A stretch of DNA of 11,834 bases, taken from the NCBI GenBank assembly GCA_004293385.1, contig RDYO01000085.1, positions 1 to 11,834 on the forward strand, written 5' to 3'. The position numbers were made by a program, and so were the translations under genes. The notes under the pieces were generated by a model. The model worked only from the letters and a program-made list of their open reading frames with translations, was not told where the DNA came from and did no database searches. This document shows positions 1 through 6,810 of the stretch, piece after piece. This stretch comes from Verrucomicrobiota bacterium. GTDB taxonomy: Bacteria; Verrucomicrobiota; Verrucomicrobiia; Opitutales; UBA953. Position 1 is the first letter of the stretch, and every line of letters starts with the position of its first letter.

Positions 1-324
1 GCGCTCGCCTCGAGCCTGCTGATCTTCGCGGCCATCTGGGCGCCCTTCGACGGCGTGCAGGTCGTGGCGGCCTATCTGCTCCGTTCCGTCAACCGGGCCG
101 CGTGGGCTTCGTGGAGCGTCTTCATCGTCTATTGGCTTTTCTGCCTGCCGTTGGCGCTGGCCCTGGCTTTCCCGGCCGGCTTCCGACTGTTCGGTCTGCC
201 CGTCGGCCGCTGGGGCATGGGCGCGGCGGGCATCTGGATCGCCTTGGCGACCGGCCTCATCCTCGTGTCGCTGGTGATGGGCTGGAAGTTCCGGCGCTCC
301 GCGCAGGCCGGCGTCGACGCCTGA
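1..324 (+). CDS. MATE-family multidrug efflux transporter, C-terminal fragment
   Basis: This is the last 107 residues of an integral membrane protein whose reading frame is open through the left edge of the window; the first in-window start-like codon (GTG at 55) is internal. Hydrophobic stretches lie at about residues 4-28, 37-58 and 74-94, and the chain ends in a short basic tail (KFRR). The phrase FDGVQVVAAYLLRSVNRA, then YWLFCLPLALALAF and GAAGIWIALATGL, matches the usual last helices of MATE exporters, where 'FDGxQxVxxGxLRG' precedes a 'YWxxGLPxG' helix. MATE proteins export cationic drugs and metabolites in exchange for Na+ or H+ across the inner membrane. The substrate cannot be told from this part. 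The gene converges on rpmA and ends 73 nt from it. Family placement is fairly sure; the fragment alone does not rule out a related MOP-superfamily flippase. Confidence 0.82.
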   Translation, partial: ALASSLLIFAAIWAPFDGVQVVAAYLLRSVNRAAWASWSVFIVYWLFCLPLALALAFPAGFRLFGLPVGRWGMGAAGIWIALATGLILVSLVMGWKFRRSAQAGVDA

Positions 325-352
325 GGCCGTCGTCCGCTGGTCCGTAAAACAA

Positions 353-378
353 AGAAGCCGACCTGTTGGTCGGCTTCT
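353..378. terminator. Rho-independent terminator of rplU-rpmA, possibly shared with the MATE gene
   Basis: A perfect 11-bp stem (AGAAGCCGACC at 353-363, its complement at 368-378) with a TGTT loop lies between two converging genes. On the minus strand the stem is followed directly by TTTGTTTT (positions 352-345), so it should end rplU-rpmA transcription. On the plus strand no T-run follows, so termination of the MATE gene here would be weaker. Confidence 0.88.
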
Positions 379-397
379 CGGAGGGCTGACGAGCAGC

Positions 398-667
398 TTA
401 CTTGATCGCGCAGGCGGTGGAGGCCGTCGGAACGATCTCAACCTTGCGGTGCTCGGCGTCCCACTTCACCAGACCATCGGCCTTGGCGAAGAGGGTGTGA
501 TCGCGGCCCATGCCGACGTTGCGGCCCGCGTTCATGCGGGTTCCGCGCTGGCGGATGATGATCGATCCGGCGGTGGCGAATTCGCCGCTGTAAAGCTTCA
601 CGCCGAGGCGCTTGGAGGTGGAGTCGCGGCCGTTGGAGGAAGTGCCGCCGCCTTTCTTTGTTGCCAT
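398..667 (-). CDS. rpmA: 50S ribosomal protein bL27
   Basis: bL27 is a large-subunit ribosomal protein whose N-terminal tail reaches toward the peptidyl-transferase centre. The 89-residue product has the usual length and family landmarks: MATKKGGGTSSNGRDS at the N-terminus, then SKRLGVK, IIIRQRGTRMNAGRNVGMG and GRDHTLFA, with a short variable C-terminus. The N-terminus begins directly at the mature-type sequence, without the cleaved extension found in Firmicutes. It lies 19 nt downstream of rplU, the order conserved across bacteria, and must be co-transcribed with it. The 19-nt spacer contains no Shine-Dalgarno-like GGAGG (it reads as CCACCCACC just before the ATG), so translation may be coupled to rplU or may use a non-SD route. 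The terminator at 353-378 follows. Confidence 0.98.
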   Translation of the reverse strand: MATKKGGGTSSNGRDSTSKRLGVKLYSGEFATAGSIIIRQRGTRMNAGRNVGMGRDHTLFAKADGLVKWDAEHRKVEIVPTASTACAIK

Positions 668-686
668 GGTGGGTGGACGTTAAGGG

Positions 687-1001
687 TTAAGCAGAGATGG
701 ATTCGACCTTGATCACCGACAGTTCCTGGCGGTGGCCGCGACGGCGGTAGTAGCCCTTACGGCGGCGGTGCTTGAAGATGTCGATCTTCTCGCCGCGCTT
801 GTTCTCAAGGATCTTGGCGGTGACCTTCGCGCCGGCGACGGTCGGGGTGCCGATCTTGGCGGAGGCGCCTTCGCCAACCAGGAGGACCTGGTCGAACGTG
901 AGGACGTCGCCTTCGTTCTTACCAGGGTACTGGTTAACGATGAGGATGTCGCCCTGAGTGACGGTGAATTGGCGACCGGAGGTGATAAATGTGGCCTTCA
1001 T
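687..1001 (-). CDS. rplU: 50S ribosomal protein bL21
   Basis: bL21 binds 23S rRNA in the large subunit. The start is set at the ATG at 1001-999, giving 104 residues beginning MKATFITSGRQFTVTQGD, which fits the family (about 103 residues; E. coli begins MYAVFQSGGKQHRV). The frame stays open 15 codons further upstream, but that extension has no family counterpart. Conserved landmarks are the GD/G-rich N-terminal barrel, VLLVGEG, KIGTPTV, the basic segment FKHRRRKGYYRRRGHRQ (about residues 77-93) that contacts rRNA, and the terminal ESISA. It is the first gene of the rplU-rpmA pair, and its upstream region is the G-rich intergenic stretch shared with a divergent gene. No clear -35/-10 pair or Shine-Dalgarno sequence is visible; the leader is C- and A-rich on the coding strand. 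Confidence 0.97.
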   Translation of the reverse strand: MKATFITSGRQFTVTQGDILIVNQYPGKNEGDVLTFDQVLLVGEGASAKIGTPTVAGAKVTAKILENKRGEKIDIFKHRRRKGYYRRRGHRQELSVIKVESISA

Positions 1002-1066
1002 GGCTGTCGGAAGGTCGGAGCAAACGGACTGGAGGGGGGTTGGCAAGGGGAATTGTCGGGTGATTA

Positions 1067-1130
1067 GGGGTAGGGGTTGGGGCAGGGGTAGTATCTTGAG
1101 GAGGGGGTGGGGGTGGGCTGAGGGGCGGGG
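1067..1130 (+). other. Two potential G-quadruplex motifs in a divergent intergenic region
   Basis: The 219-nt gap between rplU and the divergent carbonic anhydrase-like gene is strikingly G-rich on the plus strand. Positions 1067-1088 hold four runs of four G separated by three 2-nt loops (TA, TT, CA), a textbook intramolecular quadruplex pattern. Positions 1103-1130 hold runs of 5, 5, 3, 4 and 4 G with loops of T, T, CTGA and C. The runs are on the template strand for rplU and would be in the RNA of a plus-strand leader if the promoter lies upstream of them. That structure forms in the cell is inference. No standard promoter could be picked out in the gap with confidence. Confidence 0.7.
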
Positions 1131-1138
1131 TGGTCGTT

Positions 1139-1160
1139 TTTAGGGTTAAATCGCCCTAAA
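1139..1160. repeat. Inverted repeat TTTAGGG-N8-CCCTAAA, possible operator
   Basis: A perfect 7-bp inverted repeat (1139-1145 and 1154-1160) with an 8-nt AT-leaning spacer sits in the divergent intergenic region, directly next to the G-rich block. It is an A/T-rich island in a GC-rich genome and has no T-run, so it is not a terminator. Its half-site resembles those of the palindrome at 4998-5013. An operator role is a guess. Confidence 0.35.
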
Positions 1161-1220
1161 GAGGGGTAGTCGGGGTGGTTAGGCCTTCCCAGCCGGGGGG
1201 AGGTGCTTAATTCTTGGGGC

Positions 1221-1796
1221 ATGAACCCTTTTTACCAAGGCGGGCAGTTTGAGGAGCCGCTCGACGCCGATGCGGCGCTTTCCAAGGAGCTGACCCGCAA
1301 TCTGTCGATCGGGCCGACCCTCAGTGATTCGGCCTACGTCCATAGCCGGGCCGTCATCATCGGCAACGTCACCCTCGGGGCCAAGGCCAGCGTCTGGCCC
1401 TGCGCGGTGCTCCGCGGGGACATCGCCCCGATCGAGGTGGGCGAAGGCAGCAACATCCAGGACGGCGCCGTGGTGCATGTCGCCGACGGCCTGCCGGCCA
1501 AGGTCGGCGCGCGCGTCACGGTCGGCCACCTGGCGATGATCCACGCGTGCGTGATCGGCGACGAGTGCCTGATCGGCATGCACGCCACCATCCTCGACGG
1601 CGCGGTCATCGGCGCGCGCTCCATCGTGGGCGCGAACTCGCTCGTCACCAAGGGCACGCAGGTCCCGCCCGGCTCGCTCGTCATGGGTTCGCCGGCCAAG
1701 GTCGTGCGCGCGCTCACGGCCGCCGAGCAGGCGGCCCTGCCCGGCTGGGCTGAGAAATACGTCAAGGTCGCCGCGCACCATCGCCGCTTCGATTGA
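1221..1796 (+). CDS. Gamma-class carbonic anhydrase / YrdA-like hexapeptide-repeat protein
   Basis: The 191-residue product is a left-handed beta-helix protein of the gamma-carbonic anhydrase family (Cam/YrdA/PaaY), trimeric metalloenzymes that interconvert CO2 and bicarbonate or have unproven roles. Hexapeptide repeats run from about residue 35 to 150 (VIIGNVTLGAKASVW, VIGDECLIGMHATILDGAVIG). The metal ligands fit the Methanosarcina Cam pattern: H86 (AVVHV), H103 and H108 (VGHLAMIH). The Arg-Asp pair (RGD, R65/D67) and the glutamine of NIQD (Q80) are also kept, so an active metal site is likely. The proton-shuttle loop of true Cam is not seen, as is usual for YrdA-type members. The ATG at 1221 is preferred; a GTG at 1203 is in frame but starts inside a G-run. 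The only SD-like sequence (GGAGG, 1199-1203) is 17 nt away and can pair with CCTTCCC at 1184-1190 in a hairpin. The stop codon overlaps the next gene. Confidence 0.9.
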   Translation: MNPFYQGGQFEEPLDADAALSKELTRNLSIGPTLSDSAYVHSRAVIIGNVTLGAKASVWPCAVLRGDIAPIEVGEGSNIQDGAVVHVADGLPAKVGARVTVGHLAMIHACVIGDECLIGMHATILDGAVIGARSIVGANSLVTKGTQVPPGSLVMGSPAKVVRALTAAEQAALPGWAEKYVKVAAHHRRFD

Positions 1797-2665
1797 ACGT
1801 CGTCGCCGCCAGTCAGGTCGTGCTCGAGGGCGACGCGTGGCGGGCCCGTCGCGCCGCCCATGAGGCGCGCGCGGACCGGCTCGTCGACGCGCGTCGCGAA
1901 CGCGCGCGCAAGGGCGTGCCCGATCCGGTCGAAGACTTTCTCTTCACCTATTATCCTTTCCGCCTGGCCGCGTTGCGCCGCTGGACGCCCGGCGCCGGCG
2001 TCGCGCTGGCCGACGCCGACGAGCTCGTCGACGGACGTCGTTTCCTGCGCGGAACGGATGGCATGGTACGTGTCGCGCTGCCCGATGCCGCGCAGGCCGG
2101 GCGTCTCGACTTCAGCCTGCGGCTCTGCCGGGCCGTCGCGGCGCGCCCCGCTTTCCATGGCTGCTTCGGCCTGCACGAATGGGCGATGGTCTACGGACAG
2201 GCCGCAGAGCGCCGCCATGCCGCCTGGCCGCTCCGCCTCGGGGCGGAAGGCACCGACGCCGTCGTCCGCGCGCTGCCCGTGCGCTGCACGCACTATGATG
2301 CTTTCCGTTTCTTCACGCCCGGCGCCCGGCCGTTGAACAAACTCGCGCCCACGCTCGAGGCGCGGGTTGAGAACGAGCAACCCGGCTGCGTGCACGTCAC
2401 GATGGATCTCTTCAAGTGGGCGATGAAGGCGCAGCCATGGGTCTCGGCCGAGCTCGCCGCCGACGCGTTCGAACTCGCGCACGTCGCCCGGTCGGTCGAC
2501 ATGCGCGCCAGCCCTTACGACTTCTCCGCGATCGGCCTGAAGCCTATCACGATCGAGACCTCGGAAGGCCGCGGCGAGTATGAGCAGGAGCAACGTCGTC
2601 TCGCGGCGTCGGCCGAGCCCGTGCGGACGCGGCTCATCGCCGAACTCGAGCGGGCGCTCGCCTGA
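1793..2665 (+). CDS. Conserved protein of the family often annotated '3-methyladenine DNA glycosylase'
   Basis: This 290-residue soluble protein has no signal peptide or membrane segment. It matches, from memory, a conserved family mostly seen in Actinobacteria and annotated as 3-methyladenine DNA glycosylase. The visible conserved blocks are PVEDFLFTYYPFR (45-57), GCFGLHEWAMVY (123-134), CTHYDAFRFFTPGARP (165-180), EQPGCVHVTMDLFKWA (195-210) and DMRASPYDFS (236-245). I see no helix-hairpin-helix with the following catalytic Asp of the AlkA/Tag type and no recognisable AAG or AlkD features, so the enzymatic name should be treated as unproven. The start is placed at TTG 1793, overlapping the TGA of the carbonic anhydrase gene (ATTGA) and implying coupled translation; GTG at 1820 would shorten it by nine residues. 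The overlap puts both in one operon, which ends at the terminator at 2681-2706. Confidence 0.78.
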   Translation: MNVVAASQVVLEGDAWRARRAAHEARADRLVDARRERARKGVPDPVEDFLFTYYPFRLAALRRWTPGAGVALADADELVDGRRFLRGTDGMVRVALPDAAQAGRLDFSLRLCRAVAARPAFHGCFGLHEWAMVYGQAAERRHAAWPLRLGAEGTDAVVRALPVRCTHYDAFRFFTPGARPLNKLAPTLEARVENEQPGCVHVTMDLFKWAMKAQPWVSAELAADAFELAHVARSVDMRASPYDFSAIGLKPITIETSEGRGEYEQEQRRLAASAEPVRTRLIAELERALA

Positions 2666-2680
2666 CGCGTAGGCGCAAAA

Positions 2681-2706
2681 AAAGGCGGACCTTGCGGTCC
2701 GCCTTT
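2681..2706. terminator. Bidirectional Rho-independent terminator
   Basis: A perfect 11-bp stem (AAAGGCGGACC at 2681-2691, complement at 2696-2706) with a TTGC loop lies between the converging glycosylase-like and DUF1080 genes. On the minus strand the stem runs into seven T residues (2683-2677), a strong terminator for the DUF1080 transcript. On the plus strand it is followed by CGTTTC after TTT, adequate for the opposite operon. Confidence 0.92.
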
Positions 2707-2725
2707 CGTTTCATGCTCCGGGCGC

Positions 2726-3373
2726 TCAGAGGCGCTCGACGACGAGATCCTTGTAGTCGACCTTGCAGCCCGGGTCGTGGGCCTGGATCGCGAAGGTGCC
2801 GTTGCCGAGCTTGCGGCCGGGCATGCCCTTCGGCGGGGTCCAGTCTTCGGGCTGGGTGAAGTCGACGGTCTGCTTGCCGTTGATCCAGATCTGGATGCGC
2901 TTGCCTTCGACGCGGATGCGGTAGTCGAACCACTCGTTGTCCGGCGCGGCGGGCGTGTTCAGGACGTCACGGACGGCGTAGAGGCCGCCGGTGCGCTTGA
3001 TGTCCTTGTGGCTGCCGTTGACCTGGCACTCGTAGCCTTGGGAGGGCCAGCCCTTGTCTTCGTAGGTCGTGTGGAAGTAGAGGCCCGAGTTGGCGCCCGG
3101 ATAGGTCTTCACCTTCGCCTTGAAATCGAAGTTCGTGAAGTTGGCCTTGCCGTCGGCGCCGACGAAGAAGAGGTGACCCTGACCGCCGCGGATCTGCAGG
3201 ACGCCGTCCTCGATCTTGTAGGTGCCTTCGGGGGAGTTCTTGGAAGCCTTCCAGCCGGCGAGGGACTTGCCGTCGAACATCTGGATCGTCTCGCCGGCGA
3301 AGGCGGCGTACGAGCCCAGGAAGAGCGCGGCCGTGGCCAGCAGCGTGGTACGGAGGGGGGAGGAGGTGCTCAT
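2726..3373 (-). CDS. Secreted DUF1080 (3-keto-disaccharide hydrolase-like) protein
   Basis: The 215-residue product has an N-terminal signal peptide (about residues 1-26, hydrophobic core LLATAALFLGSYAAF, likely cut after AFA) and one DUF1080 domain filling the rest. This jelly-roll, LamG-like fold is greatly expanded in Planctomycetes and Verrucomicrobia; some members hydrolyse 3-keto-glycosides and others are carbohydrate-binding modules. Family marks are MFDGKSLAGWK (32-42), WKAS..YKIEDGVLQIRGG, ANSGLYFHTTY (94-104), YECQVNGS (114-121), NEWFDYRIRVEGKRIQIWINGK and the closing FAIQAHDPGCKVDYKDLVVERL. The start at 3373 is preferred over an in-frame TTG at 3388 because GGAGG sits exactly 8 nt upstream of this ATG. 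It lies 44 nt downstream of the response-regulator gene without a terminator between them, so read-through is likely. A periplasmic or exported role in sugar breakdown is inferred; the substrate is unknown. Confidence 0.9.
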   Translation of the reverse strand: MSTSSPLRTTLLATAALFLGSYAAFAGETIQMFDGKSLAGWKASKNSPEGTYKIEDGVLQIRGGQGHLFFVGADGKANFTNFDFKAKVKTYPGANSGLYFHTTYEDKGWPSQGYECQVNGSHKDIKRTGGLYAVRDVLNTPAAPDNEWFDYRIRVEGKRIQIWINGKQTVDFTQPEDWTPPKGMPGRKLGNGTFAIQAHDPGCKVDYKDLVVERL

Positions 3374-3381
3374 GGGGTGAG

Positions 3382-3386
3382 CCTCC
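3382..3386 (-). promoter_or_regulatory. Shine-Dalgarno GGAGG that fixes the DUF1080 start
   Basis: GGAGG reads on the minus strand at 3386-3382, with an 8-nt spacer to the ATG at 3373. It is the only canonical, well-spaced Shine-Dalgarno sequence I could find for any gene in the window, and it overlaps the alternative TTG start at 3388, ruling that start out. Confidence 0.8.
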
Positions 3387-3417
3387 AACCAATCCTTTTC
3401 CCGTCGGGTGGCAAAGA

Positions 3418-4914
<1,497 letters not shown>

Positions 4915-4929
4915 GATGAGTAAAAGTAG

Positions 4930-4944
4930 GCAGAATCCGTGCCA
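4930..4944 (-). promoter_or_regulatory. Putative sigma-54 (-24/-12) promoter of the response-regulator gene
   Basis: Reading the minus strand, TGGCAC-GGATT-CTGC fits the sigma-54 consensus TGGCAC-N5-TTGC at all but one position, with the invariant GG and GC at the right spacing. Transcription would begin near 4918, leaving a leader of only about 4 nt before the ATG at 4914, almost leaderless. This either weakens the call or fits a genome with few Shine-Dalgarno sequences. A half-site TGCCTA (4932-4927) overlaps the -12 element. Confidence 0.55.
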
Positions 4945-4997
4945 GTAGATGACGTCCCCCTAAAATGACCTAATACGCTCTTTCGGCAACCCATTGA

Positions 4998-5013
4998 TGC
5001 CTAAATTTAGGCA
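4998..5013. promoter_or_regulatory. Perfect 16-bp palindrome, possible enhancer or operator
   Basis: TGCCTAAATTTAGGCA is a perfect palindrome in the 154-nt gap between the divergent response-regulator and SanA-like genes. Its centre is about 87 bp upstream of the start predicted from the sigma-54 promoter, the usual range for a binding site of an NtrC-type activator. It is also about 63 bp upstream of the chosen SanA-like start and could act on both genes. The binding protein is inferred, not shown. Confidence 0.55.
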
Positions 5014-5068
5014 AACCCATCCCGACAGACCCCTTGCTAACGAAAAATTGGGCGTAATTGTCGATTTC

Positions 5069-5701
5069 ATGTCTCGTTGGCTCCAACGCGGGGTGTGGGT
5101 GGTTTTCGCCCCGTTGGCGTTATTCTTCTTCGGCTCCAACGCCTGGCTCTGGTCCGCCGGGTGGGGACGGCTCGCCGCGACGCCGGACGAGGTTCCGGCC
5201 GGTGCGGTCATGGTCCTCCTAGGGACGGACGAGTTCGTACACGGAACGCAGGAACACTCCGGCACTTTCCGGCCGCGCATCGCCGCCGCGGCGGAACTCG
5301 CTCGTTCGGGCCGAGTGAAGCTCGTCGTGACTTCCGGTACCGCCGTCCATGCGCGCGTGATGGCCGAACGCCTGCGCACGGCCGGCGTGACCTGTCCGAT
5401 CGTCGAAGACCCTTACGGTTGGCGCACCTTGGATTCCGTGCAGCGGGCGAAGGCCTATTATCCCGGTGACCAGATCGTCTTCGTCTCGCAAGGGTGGCAT
5501 TGCGTCCGCGCGCTCTGGCAGGCCGACCGCGCCGGTCTGCGCTCCACGGCTTATCCGGCCGCGTTCGGCGAAGGCTGGCGTCCGGTGATGGGCTGCCTGC
5601 GCGATTGCTTCGCCAAGCCGAAGGCGGTGCTCGATCTCTGCTTGGGCAATCCGCTCACCGCGCCCGTGCCGGCGGACCAAGGCAACGTACCGCACCGCTG
5701 A
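5069..5701 (+). CDS. SanA/YdcF-like (DUF218) membrane-anchored protein
   Basis: The 210-residue protein has one N-terminal membrane segment (about residues 8-29) and a DUF218 domain beyond it. Similarity to E. coli SanA, recalled from memory, covers the whole length: VMVLLGTDEF (48-57), RPRIAAAAELARSGRVKLVVTSG (69-90 region), YGWRTLDSVQRAKAYY (116-131), FVSQGWHCVRALW (138-150; SanA has TQRFHCERAL) and a C-terminal segment before LDLCLGNP. SanA affects envelope permeability and vancomycin sensitivity at high temperature by an unknown mechanism; an envelope role facing the periplasm is likely here. The ATG at 5069 is chosen because it starts the signal-anchor; an in-frame ATG at 4997 would lie inside the palindrome and add 24 residues without a family counterpart. 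No Shine-Dalgarno is visible. Its stop is 1 nt from the convergent dprA stop. Confidence 0.85.
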   Translation: MSRWLQRGVWVVFAPLALFFFGSNAWLWSAGWGRLAATPDEVPAGAVMVLLGTDEFVHGTQEHSGTFRPRIAAAAELARSGRVKLVVTSGTAVHARVMAERLRTAGVTCPIVEDPYGWRTLDSVQRAKAYYPGDQIVFVSQGWHCVRALWQADRAGLRSTAYPAAFGEGWRPVMGCLRDCFAKPKAVLDLCLGNPLTAPVPADQGNVPHR

Positions 5702-5702
5702 G

Positions 5703-6788
5703 TCAGGCACGTTCGTGGCGGCCGTCGGGCCGGCGCGTCAGCACGCCGCGGATTTCCATCATCGTCAGGGCTACCGCCGCCTCGGCGATGGCGCAGTCCG
5801 CGAGCGCGGCGAGGCTCTCGGCGTCCTGCGCGGCGCCGCCGCCGAAATGCGGTAGCCAGCGGGCGAACTCCGGCGGGTCCGTCACCAACGCCAAGGCCGG
5901 CTGTGCGCGGCTTTCGCCCAGTTCCGTCAGGATGTCGTCCACGGACGACACGAGCGTCGCGCCGTCCCGGATGAGCGCATGGCAGCCGCGGCTCGCGGGG
6001 CTATCGGCGCGGCCGGGCACCGCGCAGAGCGTCCGGCCGAGGTCGCCCGCGAAGCGCGCCGTGATCATGCTGCCGCCGTCGACGTCGGTCTCGACCACGA
6101 CCATCACGCGGACGAGGCCCGCGACGATGCGGTTGCGCTGCGGGAACGTCTGCCGGTCCGCCGGCCGGCCGAGCGGGAATTCGGAGAGCACGCAGCCGTC
6201 GGCCTTCATCCGCGCGCGGAGGCGCACCGCTTCAGGTGGAAAGGTGAGGTCGAGTCCGTGGCCGACGACCGCCGCGGTGCGGCCCGCGGCGTCGAGCGCG
6301 CCTTCGTGCGCCGCGGTGTCGATGCCGCGGGCCAGGCCGCTGACGACCCACCAGCCTTGCTTGGCGAGGTCGCGTGCGAAGCCGCGCGCCAGCGAGGCCC
6401 CGTAGGTCGTGCAGTGTCGCGAGCCGATGATGCCGACCGCACGTTCCGTCGGGAAATTTTCGCCTTCCGCGTAGAGCACCAACGGCGGATCCCAGAGCCG
6501 CGCCAGCGTCGTCGGCCAGGCGTCGTCGGCTTCGCTCAAGAGCCTGAAGCCCAGGTCACGGACGCGCCCCATCTCCGCCGCCCAGTCGAAGTCGCGCGCG
6601 GCGATGGCGGCCGCCACGGGACGGCTGATGCCCTCGACTTTCGCGAGCTGGTCGGCCGGAGCGCCGAGCGCCACGGAGAGTTCGCCGCCGAAGGCCTCGC
6701 GCAAGCGGCGGACCGTGACCGGACCGACGCCCTTGAGGCCGTTGAGCAGGACGCGTTGCGCGAGCGGGTCGGTCGGGATCGGCTGCAT
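5703..6788 (-). CDS. dprA: DNA-processing protein DprA (Smf)
   Basis: DprA binds incoming single-stranded DNA in the cytoplasm during natural transformation and loads RecA onto it. The 361-residue product has the usual architecture: an N-terminal helical domain with a helix-hairpin-helix-like stretch LKGVGPVTVRRLREAFG (18-34) and VEGISRPVAAAI (51-62), the Rossmann-like DprA domain (about 85-290), and a C-terminal winged-helix-like part (about 320-361). Rossmann marks are VGIIGSRHCTTYG (118-130), VVSGLARGIDTAAHEGAL (148-165), FPQRNRIVAGL (215-225), GGSMITARFAGDLGR (238-252) and AVPGRADSPASRGCHALIRDGA (256-277 region). It ends the long minus-strand gene run, 22 nt downstream of nnrDE, and no Shine-Dalgarno is evident. 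dprA is found well beyond proven transformable bacteria, so competence is possible but not shown. Confidence 0.96.
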   Translation of the reverse strand: MQPIPTDPLAQRVLLNGLKGVGPVTVRRLREAFGGELSVALGAPADQLAKVEGISRPVAAAIAARDFDWAAEMGRVRDLGFRLLSEADDAWPTTLARLWDPPLVLYAEGENFPTERAVGIIGSRHCTTYGASLARGFARDLAKQGWWVVSGLARGIDTAAHEGALDAAGRTAAVVGHGLDLTFPPEAVRLRARMKADGCVLSEFPLGRPADRQTFPQRNRIVAGLVRVMVVVETDVDGGSMITARFAGDLGRTLCAVPGRADSPASRGCHALIRDGATLVSSVDDILTELGESRAQPALALVTDPPEFARWLPHFGGGAAQDAESLAALADCAIAEAAVALTMMEIRGVLTRRPDGRHERA

Positions 6789-6810
6789 CCCGCCAGCCAG
6801 TCGGACCGGT

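Noticed and set aside
679..690. Repeated TTAAGGGTTAA near the rplU stop, resembling part of 1142-1149
   Set aside because: It shares only 8 nt with the other copy, lies around a stop codon, and forms no usable structure; chance is enough to explain it.
1067..1130. G-rich block as a CRISPR or tandem-repeat array
   Set aside because: The unit (about 6 nt of G4N2) is far too short and irregular, and there are no spacers; a quadruplex motif describes it better.
1334..2593. Minus-strand open frame (419 codons) antisense to the carbonic anhydrase and glycosylase-like genes
   Set aside because: It spans two real genes and their junction, has no recognisable domain, and is a GC-driven shadow frame.
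5023..5037. Second sigma-54-like element facing the SanA-like gene (CGACAG-N5-CTTGC region)
   Set aside because: The invariant -24 GG is GA and several other -24 positions disagree, so only the -12 part matches.
4994..5068. Upstream start for the SanA-like gene (TTG 4994 or ATG 4997)
   Set aside because: It would place the palindrome inside the coding region and add charged residues before a signal-anchor that starts well at 5069.
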